A DNA stretch of 64,000 bases from Antennarius striatus (taxonomy: Eukaryota > Chordata > Actinopteri > Lophiiformes > Antennariidae), in NCBI RefSeq assembly GCF_040054535.1, contig NC_090779.1:26525001-26589000 (forward strand), written 5' to 3'. Within the stretch, counting starts at the first letter, position 1. Each line of letters opens with the position of its first letter. Of the stretch, positions 1 through 37,100 are shown piece after piece. A model generated the notes under the pieces. That model had not been told where the DNA came from. It did no database searches and saw nothing but the letters and a program-made list of their open reading frames with translations. The position numbers and the translations under genes were made by a program.

Positions 1-125
1 ACCACGTGATTGTTGCATCCATAGAGCAGCGGCTTGTGAGCGCAGCAGGAAGTCCCGCCTCCGCAAAGCGTCATCCCCTCTCAGCCAATCACACCCCTCG
101 CACTGACGTGTCCCTTCTTCCACAG

Positions 126-24160
<24,035 letters not shown>

Positions 24161-24880
24161 ACCTGGGTCCTGAGGTCACTCCTCTTCTTCTTCCTGCTCT
24201 TCACTGGAAGCTTCCAGCAAACCTCCCACGATGCTTCTGGCTTTAAAGGGAGGGGCTCTGCCCCCGATGGACTGAGGGGAGGTCGCGGCGGGGGGGTCTG
24301 AGTTCACCTGGAGGACCTGGCATTCTGGGGCGGCTCCTTTCTTTCTGATCACTCTTCTTCTGTTTGCTGTTTACACGAATTTCACACGTCGAGTGTCGAT
24401 GTGTTTACAGACGGAACGTTCCATCAGTGAAACCTGTAGATCTTCACCAGAGCTGACGGAACGTTCCATCAGTGAAACCTGCAGATCTTCACCAGAGCTG
24501 ACGGAACGTTCCATCAGTGAAACCTGCAGATCTTCACCAGAGCTGACGGAACGTTCCATCAGTGAAACCTGCAGATCTTCACCAGAGCTGACGGAACGTT
24601 CCATCAGTGAAACCTGCAGATCTTCACCAGAGCTGACGGAACGTTCCATCAGTGAAACCTGCAGATCTTCACCAGAGCTGACGGAACGTTCCATCAGTGA
24701 AACCTGCAGATCTTCACCAGAGCTGACGGAACGTTCCATCAGTGAAACCTGCAGATCTTCTGAGCTGCTGGACCTGGAGTTGGTGACTTTGTACAGATCT
24801 GAACCTTTGGGCGTTTTCATCGCTGTGTTTTTAATATTTGAGCATGTTCTAGTTTAACAGAAGCATGTGTAATCGTTTTG
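24161..24880 (+). other. Probable copine 3' UTR
   Basis: Sequence after the copine stop. It holds a G+C-rich stretch and the eight-copy 45-bp tandem repeat (listed separately). I see no clear AATAAA. TTTAATATTTGAG near 24831 is only a weak candidate, so the 3' boundary is uncertain. Confidence 0.4.
24411..24767. repeat. 45-bp tandem repeat, eight copies, each with palindrome GGAACGTTCC
   Basis: Unit begins ACGGAACGTTCCATCAGTGA and continues AACCTGCAGATCTTCACCAG AGCTG. Eight nearly identical copies lie in the probable copine 3' UTR. The first copy has TGTAGATC instead of TGCAGATC. Since 45 is divisible by 3, both strands show open frames (SISETCRSSPELTER and VSLMERSVSSGEDLQ repeats) that are not genes. 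Confidence 0.95.
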
Positions 24881-26026
24881 CACTCAGGGCGTCGTCTCTC
24901 ACAGCCCCCCCAACTGACCTGATCCCTCCTCCCACCTGGAATCTTCCCAGAATCCTCCACCTTCTGCTCCGCCCTCCTGTGTTCTGGACCAGTGCCAGCG
25001 GGTCTTGAACCAGCCTTACATCAGACAAACACATGTGACGACCAGACAAACACACGTGACGACCAGGAAAACACACACGTGACGACCAAACACACGTGTG
25101 ATTCTGCGTTTCATTGGGCGTCTCTACCTCTCACTCTGTTCACCATCGTTAGAACGGATTCACGTTTTAACTCTTCACTAACTCCTCATTACATTTTTTC
25201 CAAACTGTCAGTCGACATTTGTAGCGCTGTGGTCGCCGTCCAATCAGGCGTCAGCAGCACACTGTGAACATGTAGGGAGGGGTTAACCAATGGATTACCA
25301 GGCTCTGTTTCCACAGCTGTGAACACACTCAGACCCATGTTGTGTGACAACACAAGCACCAGGTTCAGTATCATGGAGCTGATCAATAGATTATCAATAA
25401 TCAATAGGTTCAGTGTCTAGCACCAGACGGGGGGGTTGGGGGGGTGTTTGGCTCTGTTCCAGCTTACATTCACAACGTTTGGCTCCAGTGGCCACTTCCT
25501 GTTCCTACATTAAAGAATCCAGTCCTGCAGACCCCCCCAGACTGCTGGCAGAACACCCCCCCAGAAGGAGAGGGAAACGCCCCAAACAATCTGGTCCAAC
25601 CAATCAGATCTGAACAGAGCGGACGGTTTCAGGTCAAACTGAAACGTGAAAACAGTTTGGGTTGTTATCACGTCTGATTATGATGGAACACCCCCCTGCC
25701 CCCCAGCTCTATTTCAGGTACATTTATCTGGACGCAGGTAGACGTCACATGTGAGCTGGTTCAGGCAGAATCACCGTCACCCCCCCCATGGACGTGGCTG
25801 AGCTGCATCAAGCCGTCCGTCCCGCTACCTGAAGGTCTTCATGGGTTTTTCTGTTTTACTGGGATCTGTGGTTTGTGTTGTGAATCTAAGCTGGGGGGGG
25901 GCTTCAAACCAGCCTCATGTTCTCCTGGTCTCCTAAAGGTCAGGAACCCGACCGGGTCGCTGCGCTGACACATTTAGGTTCCAACAAAACCCGGTAACGT
26001 CTACATGGACAGACTAAAGCACAGGC

Positions 26027-26071
<45 letters not shown>

Positions 26072-26620
26072 ATTCAGAATCACACCAACAGAAGGTTTAC
26101 AACATTTTTCTGAACTCAAACTCATCAAATCTTCTTGGCTGATTTTCTTACATGTTTAATATTTACACACGGGATAAATCTGACATGTTTGTGTGTTGGT
26201 CAGTTTCCTGTTCGTGCGGCGCTGCTTCTTTACGATCCATGTAGCTACAACATTTTATACTGAGGCCTGTAATCATATTTAAATCATGATTAACGGGCCT
26301 TATCATGTTTATTCTTTGGTTATTCATATTTAAATCATGAACGACAGGCCTGTATTTTTATAAGTGATGCTTGGATTTTAATAATGTTTATTATATGTGT
26401 GTGTGGTGTTTAGAATAGAGCCCCCCATCAAATACTCCCCACAAACAACCAGTTTCTGCCCACTTGGACGTGTTCAGGGTCGTGTCTTGTCATTGGCTGA
26501 GCCTCTAAACAAAGATGCCCCTCCCACCCCCAGGTGAGGACAGGTGATCTCCTCTGAATCTGTTTCCTTGTGCGACCTCCAGCAACAACCAGGATGTAAC
26601 ATAGCACAATGTAGCAGAGA
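24881..26620. other. Intergenic stretch, nothing coding seen
   Basis: Contains short ACACACGTGACGACCA repeats (25028-25100) and a (GT)n tract at 26024-26069. There is no reading frame with recognisable homology and no RNA gene. Confidence 0.6.
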
Positions 26621-26627
26621 TCTGTTC

Positions 26628-27160
26628 TGGTCCTGGACCGGGTCAGGCTGGACCGGGTCCACACAGCCTGGACCGGGTCAGACTGGACCGGGTCAGGCTG
26701 GACCGGGTCAGGCTGGACCGGGTCCACACAGCCTGGACCGGGTAAGGTTGGACCGGGTCAGGCTGGACCGGGTACACACAGCCTGGACCGGGTCAGGCTG
26801 GACCGGGTCCACACAGCCTGGACCGGGTCAGGTTGGACCGGGTCAGGCTGGACCGGGTACACACAGCCTGAAATCAGAATCAGGCTGGACCGGGTACACA
26901 CAGCCTGGACCGGGTCAGGCTGGACCGGGTCAGGCTGGACCGGGTCAGGCTGGACCGGGTCCACACAGCCTGGACCGGGTCAGGTTGGACCGGGTCAGGC
27001 TGGACCGGGTCCACACAGCCTGGACCGGGTCAGGTTGGACCGGGTCAGGCTGGACCGGGTACACACAGCCTGAAATCAGAATCAGGCTGGACCGGGTACA
27101 CACAGCCTGGACCGGGTCAGGCTGGACCGGGTGAGACCGGACCGGGTCAGACCGGATCAG
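26628..27160. repeat. GGACCGGGTCAGGCT minisatellite with higher-order structure
   Basis: Alternating 15-bp GGACCGGGTCAGGCT and 19-bp GGACCGGGTCCACACAGCCT units. A longer block ending ACACACAGCCTGAAATCAGA recurs (about 26861 and 27062), showing a higher-order unit of about 200 bp. It is G+C-rich and open in several frames, but not coding. Confidence 0.88.
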
Positions 27161-27828
27161 TCTTTTCCATGTGATCTTCTCTCTGTTCTCCAGTCTCTCA
27201 AACTGATTCTGATTTCTTCGTCACGACAGGAGGTCGTCTTCACCACACAGCCCCGCCCTATCAGGGGGTGTGCATCTGATACATGTATGTTAAACCTGCA
27301 TGATGCTTAGTAAAGGGGCATCCGTTACATGTACATGTATGTTAAACATGCGTGATGCTTAGTAGGAGGGGGTCGAGGACACAAACGGGGCTCCTGATTG
27401 GTTGGCTGCAGTGGATTTAAACGTGTCATTTCTCCACTCGTGTTTCCTCACGAGGACACGCGTGACATATAAATAGAATTTAACTCTGACATGTGAAATA
27501 ATGTAGAAACTGACTGCGTGTCCATTTAGATGAAGTCCCCCCCCCCACTGCTTGGCTGAAACATCCAGCCGTTAACACACTACTCGTTTACACGCGTGTA
27601 AAGTCAGTCTGAAGCAGCGTGTGTTTCACAGCTCAAACTGGACACGGCTTCACACGGCTGCTGTGTTACCGTGTTACACACATGATCAGGCTGCATGTAT
27701 GGATTCACCCCCAGGAAGAGGAAACAGGTGTGATGGGGGGGGTTTGCCACGTGTGGCTGCGAGTGTGAAAACCCGGGTCACAATGAAGCAGCTCACACCT
27801 CACTGCTCCACCATCAGCACCATCCGTG

Positions 27829-28205
<377 letters not shown>

Positions 28206-28425
28206 GCGTGAGGGTTGTTCCTGCACCCTGACATTACAGTGGTTGAACTGAATGCTTGTGACTTCCTGTTCCCTCATGATGTTTTATTAGCATGCGTGAC
28301 CTTTGACCTCAGCATGTTTCTAACGGGGTTCACCGTGTGTTGACAGCAAACTGTAAATAACATCTCCATGTGTTACTTTAAGGATCCCAGACGACATTTC
28401 TGCCTTAAACATGTCACTGATCAGT

Positions 28426-29003
28426 CTAAGGGTTAGGGGTCAGGGGTTAGGTTTAGGGGTTAGGAGTTAGGCTTAGGGCTTTGGGTTAGGGTTAGGGGTT
28501 AGTGTTAGGGGTCAGGGTTAGGGTTAGGTTTAGGGGTTAGTGTTAGGGGTTAGGTTTAGGGGTTAGTGTCAGGGGTTAGGGTTGGGTTATGGTTAGGGGT
28601 TAGGTTTGGGGTTGGGTCATGGTTAGAGGTTAGGTTATGGTTGGGGTTAGGGTTGAGTTAGGGTTAGGGGTTAGGGTTGGGTTATGGTTAGGGGTTAGGT
28701 TTGGGGTTGGGTCATGGTTAGAGGTTAGGTTATGGTTGGGGTTAGGGTTGAGTTAGGGTTAGGGGTTAGGGTTGGGTTATAGTTAGGGGTTATGGTTAGG
28801 GGTTGGGGTTAGGGGTTAGGGTTGAGTTATGATTAGGGGTTAGGGTCGGGTTAGGGTTGGGGTTAGGGTTGAGTTAGGGTTAATGGTTAGGGTTGGGTTA
28901 TAGTTAGGGGTTATGATTAGGTGTTAGGGTCGGGTTATGGTTAGGGTTGGGGTTAGGGTTGAGTTAGGGGTTAGGGTTGGGTTATGGTTAGGGTTAGTGT
29001 GCG
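28426..29003. repeat. Degenerate TTAGGG/TTGGGG telomere-like array
   Basis: About 580 bp of GGGTTAGGGTTAGGGG-type sequence, G-rich on the + strand, with longer duplicated blocks (GGTTATGGTTGGGGTTAGGG recurs). Orientation is opposite to the array at 23425-23862. Shorter stretches occur at 4590-4670 and 5020-5055. Confidence 0.9.
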
Positions 29004-29599
29004 ACGCCTTCAGACGGTTCTTTCTTCCTTCTCTGGTGCCGCCGCTCTTCAGACACGTCTGGCAGTGTCCTCCCAGCCCCAGTGGCTGATGGGATGTGAG
29101 TGAGGGGGAGATGATCTGAGCGGAGGAAGGCTGGGTCGTCTCGCTTTGCCCAAAGTGAAAGAAAAATCATTAAGCTGGAAACGATGCAGTCCAGCCTGAT
29201 TGGCTGCAGATCTGTCTCTGATCACTGATTGGCTGTGAGGCCTCAGAAGCGACTGGAGGTGACGCTGCCAGAAAAAGAGCTTCTTTCCTGTAAGACCTAA
29301 GATTTAGTCCGATTGGTTCTTAAGTTTGCAGAAAGCACAGGTTTTACTGTTCTAACAGAAGCACTGACGAATCAAACTATTTCTGTAACGACCGAAGTCT
29401 TGAAATAAATATTCATGTCTAACACCTGATGTTTGTGCTACTACACACACTGTGTGTCTGTGTGTTGTGTACAGAACACACACGTAGTCCTGTCGGCTTC
29501 TCTCTGTGTTCATTAACACCTTCACACCTTTTAGGCCTCCCAACGTGACGACGGCTTTATGTATCATTTAACATCCATGCAGACATATTTTTCAGTCCC

Positions 29600-29690
29600 T
29601 CTGTACGTCAGCACCGTGTGATCTCACCGTGTGACCTCACCGTGTGACCTCACCATGTGACCTCACCGTGTGACCTCACCATGTGACCTC
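29600..29690. repeat. 15-bp repeat TGTGACCTCACCG, about six copies
   Basis: Tandem CACCGTGTGACCTCA units with GATCTCA and CACCATG variants. Surrounding sequence 29004-29990 holds nothing else recognisable. Confidence 0.8.
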
Positions 29691-29993
29691 CAGTGGATGT
29701 ATTCTAATTTCATGTCAGGAAACAGTCTCAGGGTTTGGATCATTTGGACGAAGGTCTGATGGCCTCACCTCCAACACGATCCGTTAAACGTGACTGGAGC
29801 GATTGGCTCGCCTGAAGGCTTCTGAGGAGGTTGGTCTTCACGGAGGGGGGGGGGGGGGCATGCTCCGGAGACAGTTTTCTGATGACCAGCAGACCCCCCT
29901 ACTCATGTGTTCATCTTCATGACTTTAGTTGACTTGTGTTTTTATATGGTCACATCCAATGGGAGCTATAATCAGAAACTAGAGTCTAGAGCA

Positions 29994-30050
<57 letters not shown>
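29994..30050. repeat. (CA)n microsatellite
   Basis: A pure CA tract of about 27 repeats in intergenic DNA, roughly 90 bp upstream of a TATA-box-like site. Confidence 0.95.
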
Positions 30051-30052
<2 letters not shown>

Positions 30053-30141
30053 GCAGAAAGGACATTTATTGGTCAGGAGGCTAAGCTTGTGGCTTCATGA
30101 TGTCATCATAGTCATCATGTTTCTGTATCATGTATTAATTA

Positions 30142-30764
30142 TATAAAACCCTGGATCTCCGTCTGTTCTGGTCCTGGACTCGGGAACAGTTTGCAGACAG
30201 GATGAAGATGAGGAAGATCAGTCAGACGATAAATTCCAAGGTGAGTAACACCACTGGACCGCGGGACAAGAAGCCCTTGTAATCACCAGCAGTTTAAATG
30301 ATTTCTTAGAGCTACATCTGACAGGATAATGATCACAGAATGTTTCTCCTGTCCCACCATTACAAAATATTGCATTAAAATTGCTGAAAATGTCTTGCAG
30401 ACAGAAGACGGGTGATCACATCCTCCGTTTGTCGTCAGTGGAGGTAATAAATGGACCCAGGTGGAAATGTAACCTTTGTCTGAGGTAAAAGCCTCATGTA
30501 CTCACCTGCAGAGGCTCTTCTGTCTACAGGATTCTGTTGTTAATCTAATTTCAGTTCAAATGATCTGTAACTGAATGCAATAAGAAAACATCCATTTTTT
30601 CTTTCCAGTCATCGTGTTTTTGTCTTTATTTTAAAGCGTCTTCCGCCCCCAGTGCTTCTTATCTGACACCAAAAAATGGATTTGTCCTCCCGGGGAATCA
30701 GGCGTCCCAGCTTTCCTCACTGAGGGACCACCTGCTTTCAGCACCGAGACTCTAAAGCAATAAA
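30142..30764 (+). other. Speculative TATA-driven two-exon mini-gene
   Basis: TATAAAA at 30142-30148 is followed by an ATG at 30202 and a 13-codon frame (MKMRKISQTINSK) ending exactly at a consensus donor AAG|GTGAGT (30240/30241). A phase-compatible acceptor CCGCCCCCAG ends at 30652. Its frame starts CFLSDTKKWICPPGE, runs 36 codons and stops at 30761-30763, overlapping an AATAAA (30759-30764). The product would be 49 aa with no signal peptide and no family I recognise. It may be chance or part of a non-coding transcript. Confidence 0.15.
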
Positions 30765-30769
30765 GCAGA

Positions 30770-31440
30770 GCTGGAAAAGCTCAGCATGAATCTAATATCA
30801 CTTGAGCCCTGACGAGGAGCTGTTTGAGTCTCCGAGCTGCTGTTTCCATCACTTTTATTTCCCTCACTCCCTCTTATAAGCTCATCAGCTGCGTGATGCC
30901 GGCATGCTGAAATAGGTGCTGATGAGTAATGGAATAAGGAAGAGTGCATAAAATTTTGATGGCATGCACCGTAAAAAGCCTGCAGCCGGCGCACAAACAT
31001 ATCCCCGCCCTGGAAAAGACAGTGGTGGTCCACTCGAGTCAGAAAGTACAGGGAGAGAAACATCCTGAGGACAGAGTCTTCGTCCGAGGATGAGTGTGAA
31101 GCGTCTCCTGCTATTCTGGGACATGGAAGGGGAAGCGCTTCCAAATATAACCAGATCATTTTGTGCCTGCCATTCTATTTTTACCCCAGCCTGGCCTGCT
31201 GTGGTCGTTTCTTCAACTATTACGTCATGAATACCCCCCAAGGCATGATGCAACGATGCATGCCAGGCCCAGGATGGAATATTCCATCCTCCAATCAAGA
31301 CTGAAACGTCTAAAAATGATAAGACGCAGATCTGAAAAGGTTCCGTTTCAGGCTGTGTCGTGGGGATTTCTGTGAAGCGTTGCTGCTGCTTTAGCAAAAA
31401 AGAAAGACTAACGTGTGCTGGAATCTAGACAGAGTCAAAC
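30770..31440. other. Low-repeat intergenic block, candidate conserved non-coding element
   Basis: Unlike its surroundings this stretch lacks tandem repeats and transposon signatures, has balanced composition, and contains AT-rich homeodomain-like words (GAGTAATGGAATAAGG, GCATAAAATTTTGATGG). Reading frames across it show no family resemblance. Regulatory function is inference only. Confidence 0.25.
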
Positions 31441-31981
31441 AGCCCAAAGGACAGTTTGTCAGCTTGCTGTGAGCTCACGCGGTTGACGGGGAGGGAAAGG
31501 TAATGAGTTAGTCTTCAGGGAGACGTGTCATCTTGAGTCTGCAGGACGAAGAACATTAAGGAGGAAAAAACGCTGATTTTCAGCATTGAAATAAGACCTT
31601 GGGACAGTTAACGTTGGCTGTTCATTCTCATTTAGCGAGAGAGGAGCCAGCAGAGCCTTTCCAGTCCTTGCATCCATGGTATCGCACAGACGTACGTCTC
31701 CATCAAGAGTCAACTGGAAAAAAGCAGGAATGGAAATGTGACAGCACCGCAGTAGATTTTCTGGAGACGTGGTTCCGTTTCATAGCTTATACAATCTTTA
31801 CAGGCCAGCGCACATTTTTAACCAAGTCAGTGTGAAGGAAGGGCTGTCAACAAAGCAGCATGAAGGGAAATTCAATGTGGGTCTCACATGTTTGACATGT
31901 TGGCTTTCAAATATGTTCCCCAGTTCTAGTTCTGTATGGGTCCAGAACCAAGATCTGAACCCCCTCCTGAGTTTTGTCTAA

Positions 31982-32143
31982 GGATAGGTTTAAGTTAGCC
32001 AGAACACTGTATAGGTTTAAGTTAACCAGAACACTTCATAGGTTTAAGTTAACCAGAACACTGTATAGGTTTAAGTTAACCAGAACACTTCATAGGTTTA
32101 AGTTAACCAGAACACTGTATAGGTTTAAGTTAACCAGAACATA
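31982..32143. repeat. 27-bp minisatellite, six copies
   Basis: ATAGGTTTAAGTTAACCAGA ACACTGT units, alternating ACTGTATAGG and ACTTCATAGG variants, so the true higher-order unit is a 54-bp dimer. Confidence 0.88.
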
Positions 32144-32582
32144 TAAGGGGTGTGTGTTGTTGTTGTTTTTATGCAAGTTGCAAAAACAAAGTTTCCATAT
32201 AAGTTTGCATAAATTAAATGAGAGAGTGAAGATGAGAGGCAGTTCACACAAACATGAAGATTATTCACTCATTGTCCGGCTTCCAAACGACTATTTGTAA
32301 TGTGAAAAAATGTTCTCACAGACTCAGAATCAGCATCCGATTTCCTCTTCAAAGCCTTTGGTATCTTTCAACGACAGGGTTTTTCGTTCTGGACGCCGGC
32401 CAGAATGGCTACGTGACCCGGCTTAAACACATAGACTTGTATGTTTACGCCTCTTCAACAGCCGAAAAGTGAAAGGGTGGATGACAGAAAGAAACTAGCA
32501 AACAGCAGACTTTCAAACCTCGTGTAATCCAAGCAGCAGAAAACAAAACGAGAAAGGAGACGAGGGCGGTGGTGGCCAATCT

Positions 32583-34147
32583 GAATTAATTAAACTAGAG
32601 GCCTGTCTTTCTGCCGTGAATAGTTGGATGTCCAGTAATTTCTTGCTCCTAAACCCAGACAAAACTGAGATGTTAATCATTGGCCCTGAGCGACATAGAA
32701 ACCAATTTCAACACCTAACAATATCTGTAGATAACTGTCTTATAACCCATAGTTCAACAGTCAAGAACCTTGGAGTAACGTTAGATTCAACTCTTGCCTT
32801 TGACAAGCATATTAAAGAGGTGACAAAGATCGCCTTCTTTCATCTACGTAATATCTCCAAAATTAGGTCCTCTCTAGCCATGGCTGATGCAGAGATTCTG
32901 ATTCATGCCTTCGTGTCCTCTAGACTTGACTATTGTAATGTTCTGTTATCAGGGTTGCCTCGGTCTAGAACTAGGGGCCTTCAGATGGTTCAGAACACAG
33001 CAGCAAGAATATTAACTATAACTAGGAAATCTGACCATATCACCCCAGTATTAGCTGCATTACATTGGCTCCTGATTCATGTTAGATCCGATTTTAAGGT
33101 ACTCTTATTAACATACAAAAGCATTAATGGGCTTGCTCCAACCTACTTGTCTGATCTGGATAAACCTTACACGCCGATTAGGGCTCTCCGCTCTCAGAAT
33201 ACTGGTCTCTTGTGTGTTCCTAGAGTTAAAAAGAAGTCAGCTGGCCAGAGGGCCTTCTCCTGTCGGGCCCCTTTCTTGTGGAATAATCTCCCTACAAGTA
33301 TTAGACAGTCTGAATCTGTAAATGTCTTTAAATCTAGACTCAAAACATATCTGTTCGACCTAACATATAAGTAATATCGGGGATGGCGGTCTCAATGTTT
33401 AGGTTTAGCCTAGTCCTGCTGACGAGTCATAGGATTTCTTAGTTAGGCCCCTGCCTCCCATTAATCCTCTGCTATTCTGGTCCCTCTAGCACCACTCTCC
33501 CCCTGTTTTCTCTGTCTCTCTCCCTCCTTCTCCTGTTCTCTCTCTTTGTGTGGTGGATCATTCGGCAATCGGCTACCTCTGTCTGCTTCCTTGGCTGGTG
33601 ATATCAAAAGCTACACAATGGATCTGCATCACCATCCACTAGGAGAGTCTGGTTCTGCCTCATTTGGTTCTGCTGTGGTTTTGGGGTTTTGCCAGAGTAA
33701 CCTTAAACTATAACTTTTTTGAGCTCAATGACTTAGGCACTGTCTGGTCTGTCCTCAGAGGGGTGGATCCTCTGATCGGTGACCTCTGTGTGCTTCATCG
33801 GCTGGTGGTGACTCTCTACTGGATGGATCAGCGTGTCTTTGTCATACGTTTATTACTGTTATTATTACTGTGTTGTTAATCTGTACATGCGGTATCTATT
33901 GCTTCGTCTGTCCACTCCTGGAAGAGGGGTCCCTCCTCTAGTCTTCCTGAGGTTTCTCCCATCCATTTTTCCCCTGTTAAAAGGGTTTTGGGGGGAGTTG
34001 TTCCTTATCCGATGTGGGGGTCGTACTGCTACAGGACACAAAGGTCAGAGGGATATCGTCCATGTGCAGATTGTAAAGACCTTTGAGACTTTGTTTGTGA
34101 ATCTGGGCTATATAAGAGTAAATAAACTTGAAACTTAAACTTGAATG
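32583..34147 (+). mobile_element. L2 LINE 3' fragment, same family as copy B
   Basis: The 5'-truncated frame to 33374 encodes the RT C-terminal part: NSWMSSNFLLLNPDKTEMLI, VKNLGVTLDSTLAFDKHIKE, FFHLRNISKI, DYCNVLLSG, HITPVLAALHWL, APFLWNNLPTSIRQSES and FKSRLKTYLFDLTYK. It is open for 252 codons. The 3' UTR (from GGGGATGGCGGTCTCAATG) matches the reverse complement of 13790-13000 and ends in an AACTTGA-type tail, so the two are one family. This copy looks younger than copy B. Confidence 0.88.
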
Positions 34148-37100
34148 ACTCCGCTGAGGCGGGTGAGGTTAATGACAGGAAGGACCTGATGAATCTGTAT
34201 GAACTGAGCTGTAATGGTGAGGTGGATGTTGTTGGAAACATGGGATGAAGCGATGAGAACAACTGATACACAAACGGCAAGAACTGGAAATGAAGACTGA
34301 AATGAAAACTGAACCCAACTAGAATAATTTACTTTTATTAATTCATCTCATCACATGAAAAATAAATCTTATTCAAACAAACCATTTTCTCACTTACACC
34401 CCGCTCTCATTAAGCCTCGTTCACACCAGCTATAAAAAGACATTGTGTTGTAGATCTGGCAGGTTGGGGGCGGGGAGCGTAGATGGAGCAGGGACACGGT
34501 GGACGCCACAGGCTGACACGGGACAGTGTGGTCCAATCACAGGAAGGATTCTGACCTCCTTGGACGGTGGTCTGACCCGCCGGGTTTAGAGGAAGGCGAC
34601 TGACGTCCTCTTCATTCCGCTGATGGAGACTCCACACGTGTGATCAGCAGAACACGACTGTCAGTGAATGTTCCTTTATGTAGACACGTATGTACCATGA
34701 ACGTAGCCAGAAGAACAAGTGAGCAATAAATGATTGATGGTCAATTTACTGGTGGGCCTCTGAAATATTGAGGGAGAGCTCAGCCATGAAATGCAATGTA
34801 AATGGATCTATTTATAGGGCGGCAGAGGAAGTCATGTGGAACAAGCCGGTCGGGGGTGCCGTGTTCATATTTAGCTTTTAGAGGCAAATGACGGGGGGGC
34901 AGAAGGGGAGTACACGCTCCACACCCACATCTGCATGGAAAGCCACTTTTCATGGAGGGATGGAGCTTTCAGACAAACACAGCAAGAATCGGAATAAATA
35001 ATTTCTACATTGAGAAAAATGGAAATTCCCCACTCAAGTCTTCCATCACCCGTGGCCTCCCACACGACCCCCCCACCCTCCCCCCGCGGGGGAATTGGGG
35101 GTTCAGGAGTGAAAAGGAAAGGAAGTGACACGTTTAAAGCTCTTTTTATTAATTCTTAGACAGGAAGGGTTTGTTGGGGCATCGCAGCAGCTGATTGGGG
35201 CAGGAAGGCGGCTGTCAGGGTGAAGTTAACAGATCTGACAGCAGGAACGTTTGTTCATGTGAGAAATTTAATGTCGCTTTCATTACGTAAAGGAGTGCTT
35301 CCAGGTAGATCACTCCAGCTTAGTTTGTATGTATTACAAAAACATTGTGATATAGCACATGCAGTGTGGATTAGATTTTTGTTAGACAATCGGTATGATA
35401 GCTTTACTTTATCTATGAAATGTCAGAATAGTGAAAAAAAGATAAAGGGATGAATCAAAGAAAATCCCATGAATGTTTTCTTGGAAAAAGATGATTAATC
35501 AGAGATTAAAGGTCCAGATGTAGACAAAAAAGTGTCTAGGTTATCAGGAATTCAATGTAAATACTCCAGTAGCTGCTCCTAAAGGGAGCAAGGAACCCAG
35601 ACAAGAGCTGGTGGAGCACTGCCCCCTACTGCTGGCCTCCAGAACTCACATTCATTCACTCAGTGCTACATGAGTAGATGTGCAGACAGTGACTAATTAT
35701 TAGGGACTAATCCCTAATATTATTATTAGGGACTATTATACTTTATACAATTTCCTCCGGGATTAATAAAGTATCTATCTATTAGGTTTTAGATTATTAT
35801 GGACTAATCCCTAATAATCCAGGTGTTGAAGGAATAAATAGATATACTTTAATGATCCTAAACTGGGAATTTCACAAATGTCTCACCCACATAAATTTTG
35901 TCTTTTCTCTTTCTTTTAACAAGTTGAAAATCAAACCACATGTCGCCTTCATCACCACAGCCCTGCAAAAAAAAAAGTGATGGATCAAGTTTATTGCAGA
36001 GAGAGCAGATTTAAAGTGTCACCGTCTGCAGCTCATCAGCATGTTTGTCATTTAAAATAACTTTTTGTCTCCAGCAGGAGAGCTGCAGGCCGGCCTGAGG
36101 AGGAAACAACATTCATCTGACCCGACCGGCGGCATCGAAGCAGCCGGGCTGTCAGTGAAGGTCAGTCTGTTCTCCCTGCTCTCCTGACCAACACAAATAT
36201 TAACATCCAGCTGATCTGTAGCTGCAGCTCCTGAAAACCATTTTCATTAGTCTAAAAAAATAAAATAAATCTGATGTGTCGGCTCCAATGAGGTTTAATG
36301 GAAGAATCTGAATTGTGTGTAACATTTAGATGAAGTGTAGATCCTTTAATCAAATTAAGATGCTCTTCACTGCAACTTAATGAAATACACAACTTGACAA
36401 ACTGTTAACTGTGCGTTGAGTAAGATGGTATGGGATGAAGAACAGGATGGAGGTCTATTAAGGCTGTATTCATGCTGTATAAATAAAGCACCTCAGTATC
36501 GAGTCGCTGAAACGAGGAACATGCTGCCATAGATTTGAAGCTGTCATGACTCTTTTATTATAACTCACTTAATTTAACTTCAGTCATTTTATAGACTGCA
36601 GTTTCAGTGTGAATTAATAAGGACAAATGCCTCCAACATTTTTATGCACCCCACTGTCACAATAGACCAATAAGCACCTCTTACTATTAGAATATATATA
36701 ATAAAATCTAATCACAATCTACTGTGAAGTCATTTAAGAGGAATCATTTTATCAACTCTGACCTAAAAACCAGCACTGAATGGGGTGAACGCTCTCTTCC
36801 TTCTCCTGTGTCTGACACACGTCATTTTAATGCCCCCCAGACCCCGGTGGAGGTAATAACACCTGCTCTGATACCCTGAGATGGATGTGATGGAGTGAAG
36901 CTGTTCAGGAGCCACGGCGACATAAAGACCTTCATCTCCGTCTGCTTGAACATCCTCATCATCAGCTGTTAGGAAACAACACTGTCACAGCTTTTCCGAA
37001 GTCTCATGACATTTTCACACTAGTTGTCACACGAGGGAATGGCGAAATGTGTGTTTTTTAAAAGTATTTTCAGAATTACATAAACAGGTTGTGATAGCCT

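Noticed and set aside
24371-24857. Eight regular direct repeats resembling a CRISPR array
   Set aside because: The 45-bp units abut directly with no unique spacers, and the DNA is a vertebrate genome.
26544-27134. 196-codon Gly/Pro-rich frame
   Set aside because: Translation of the GGACCGGGTCAGGCT minisatellite; no start context and no family resemblance.
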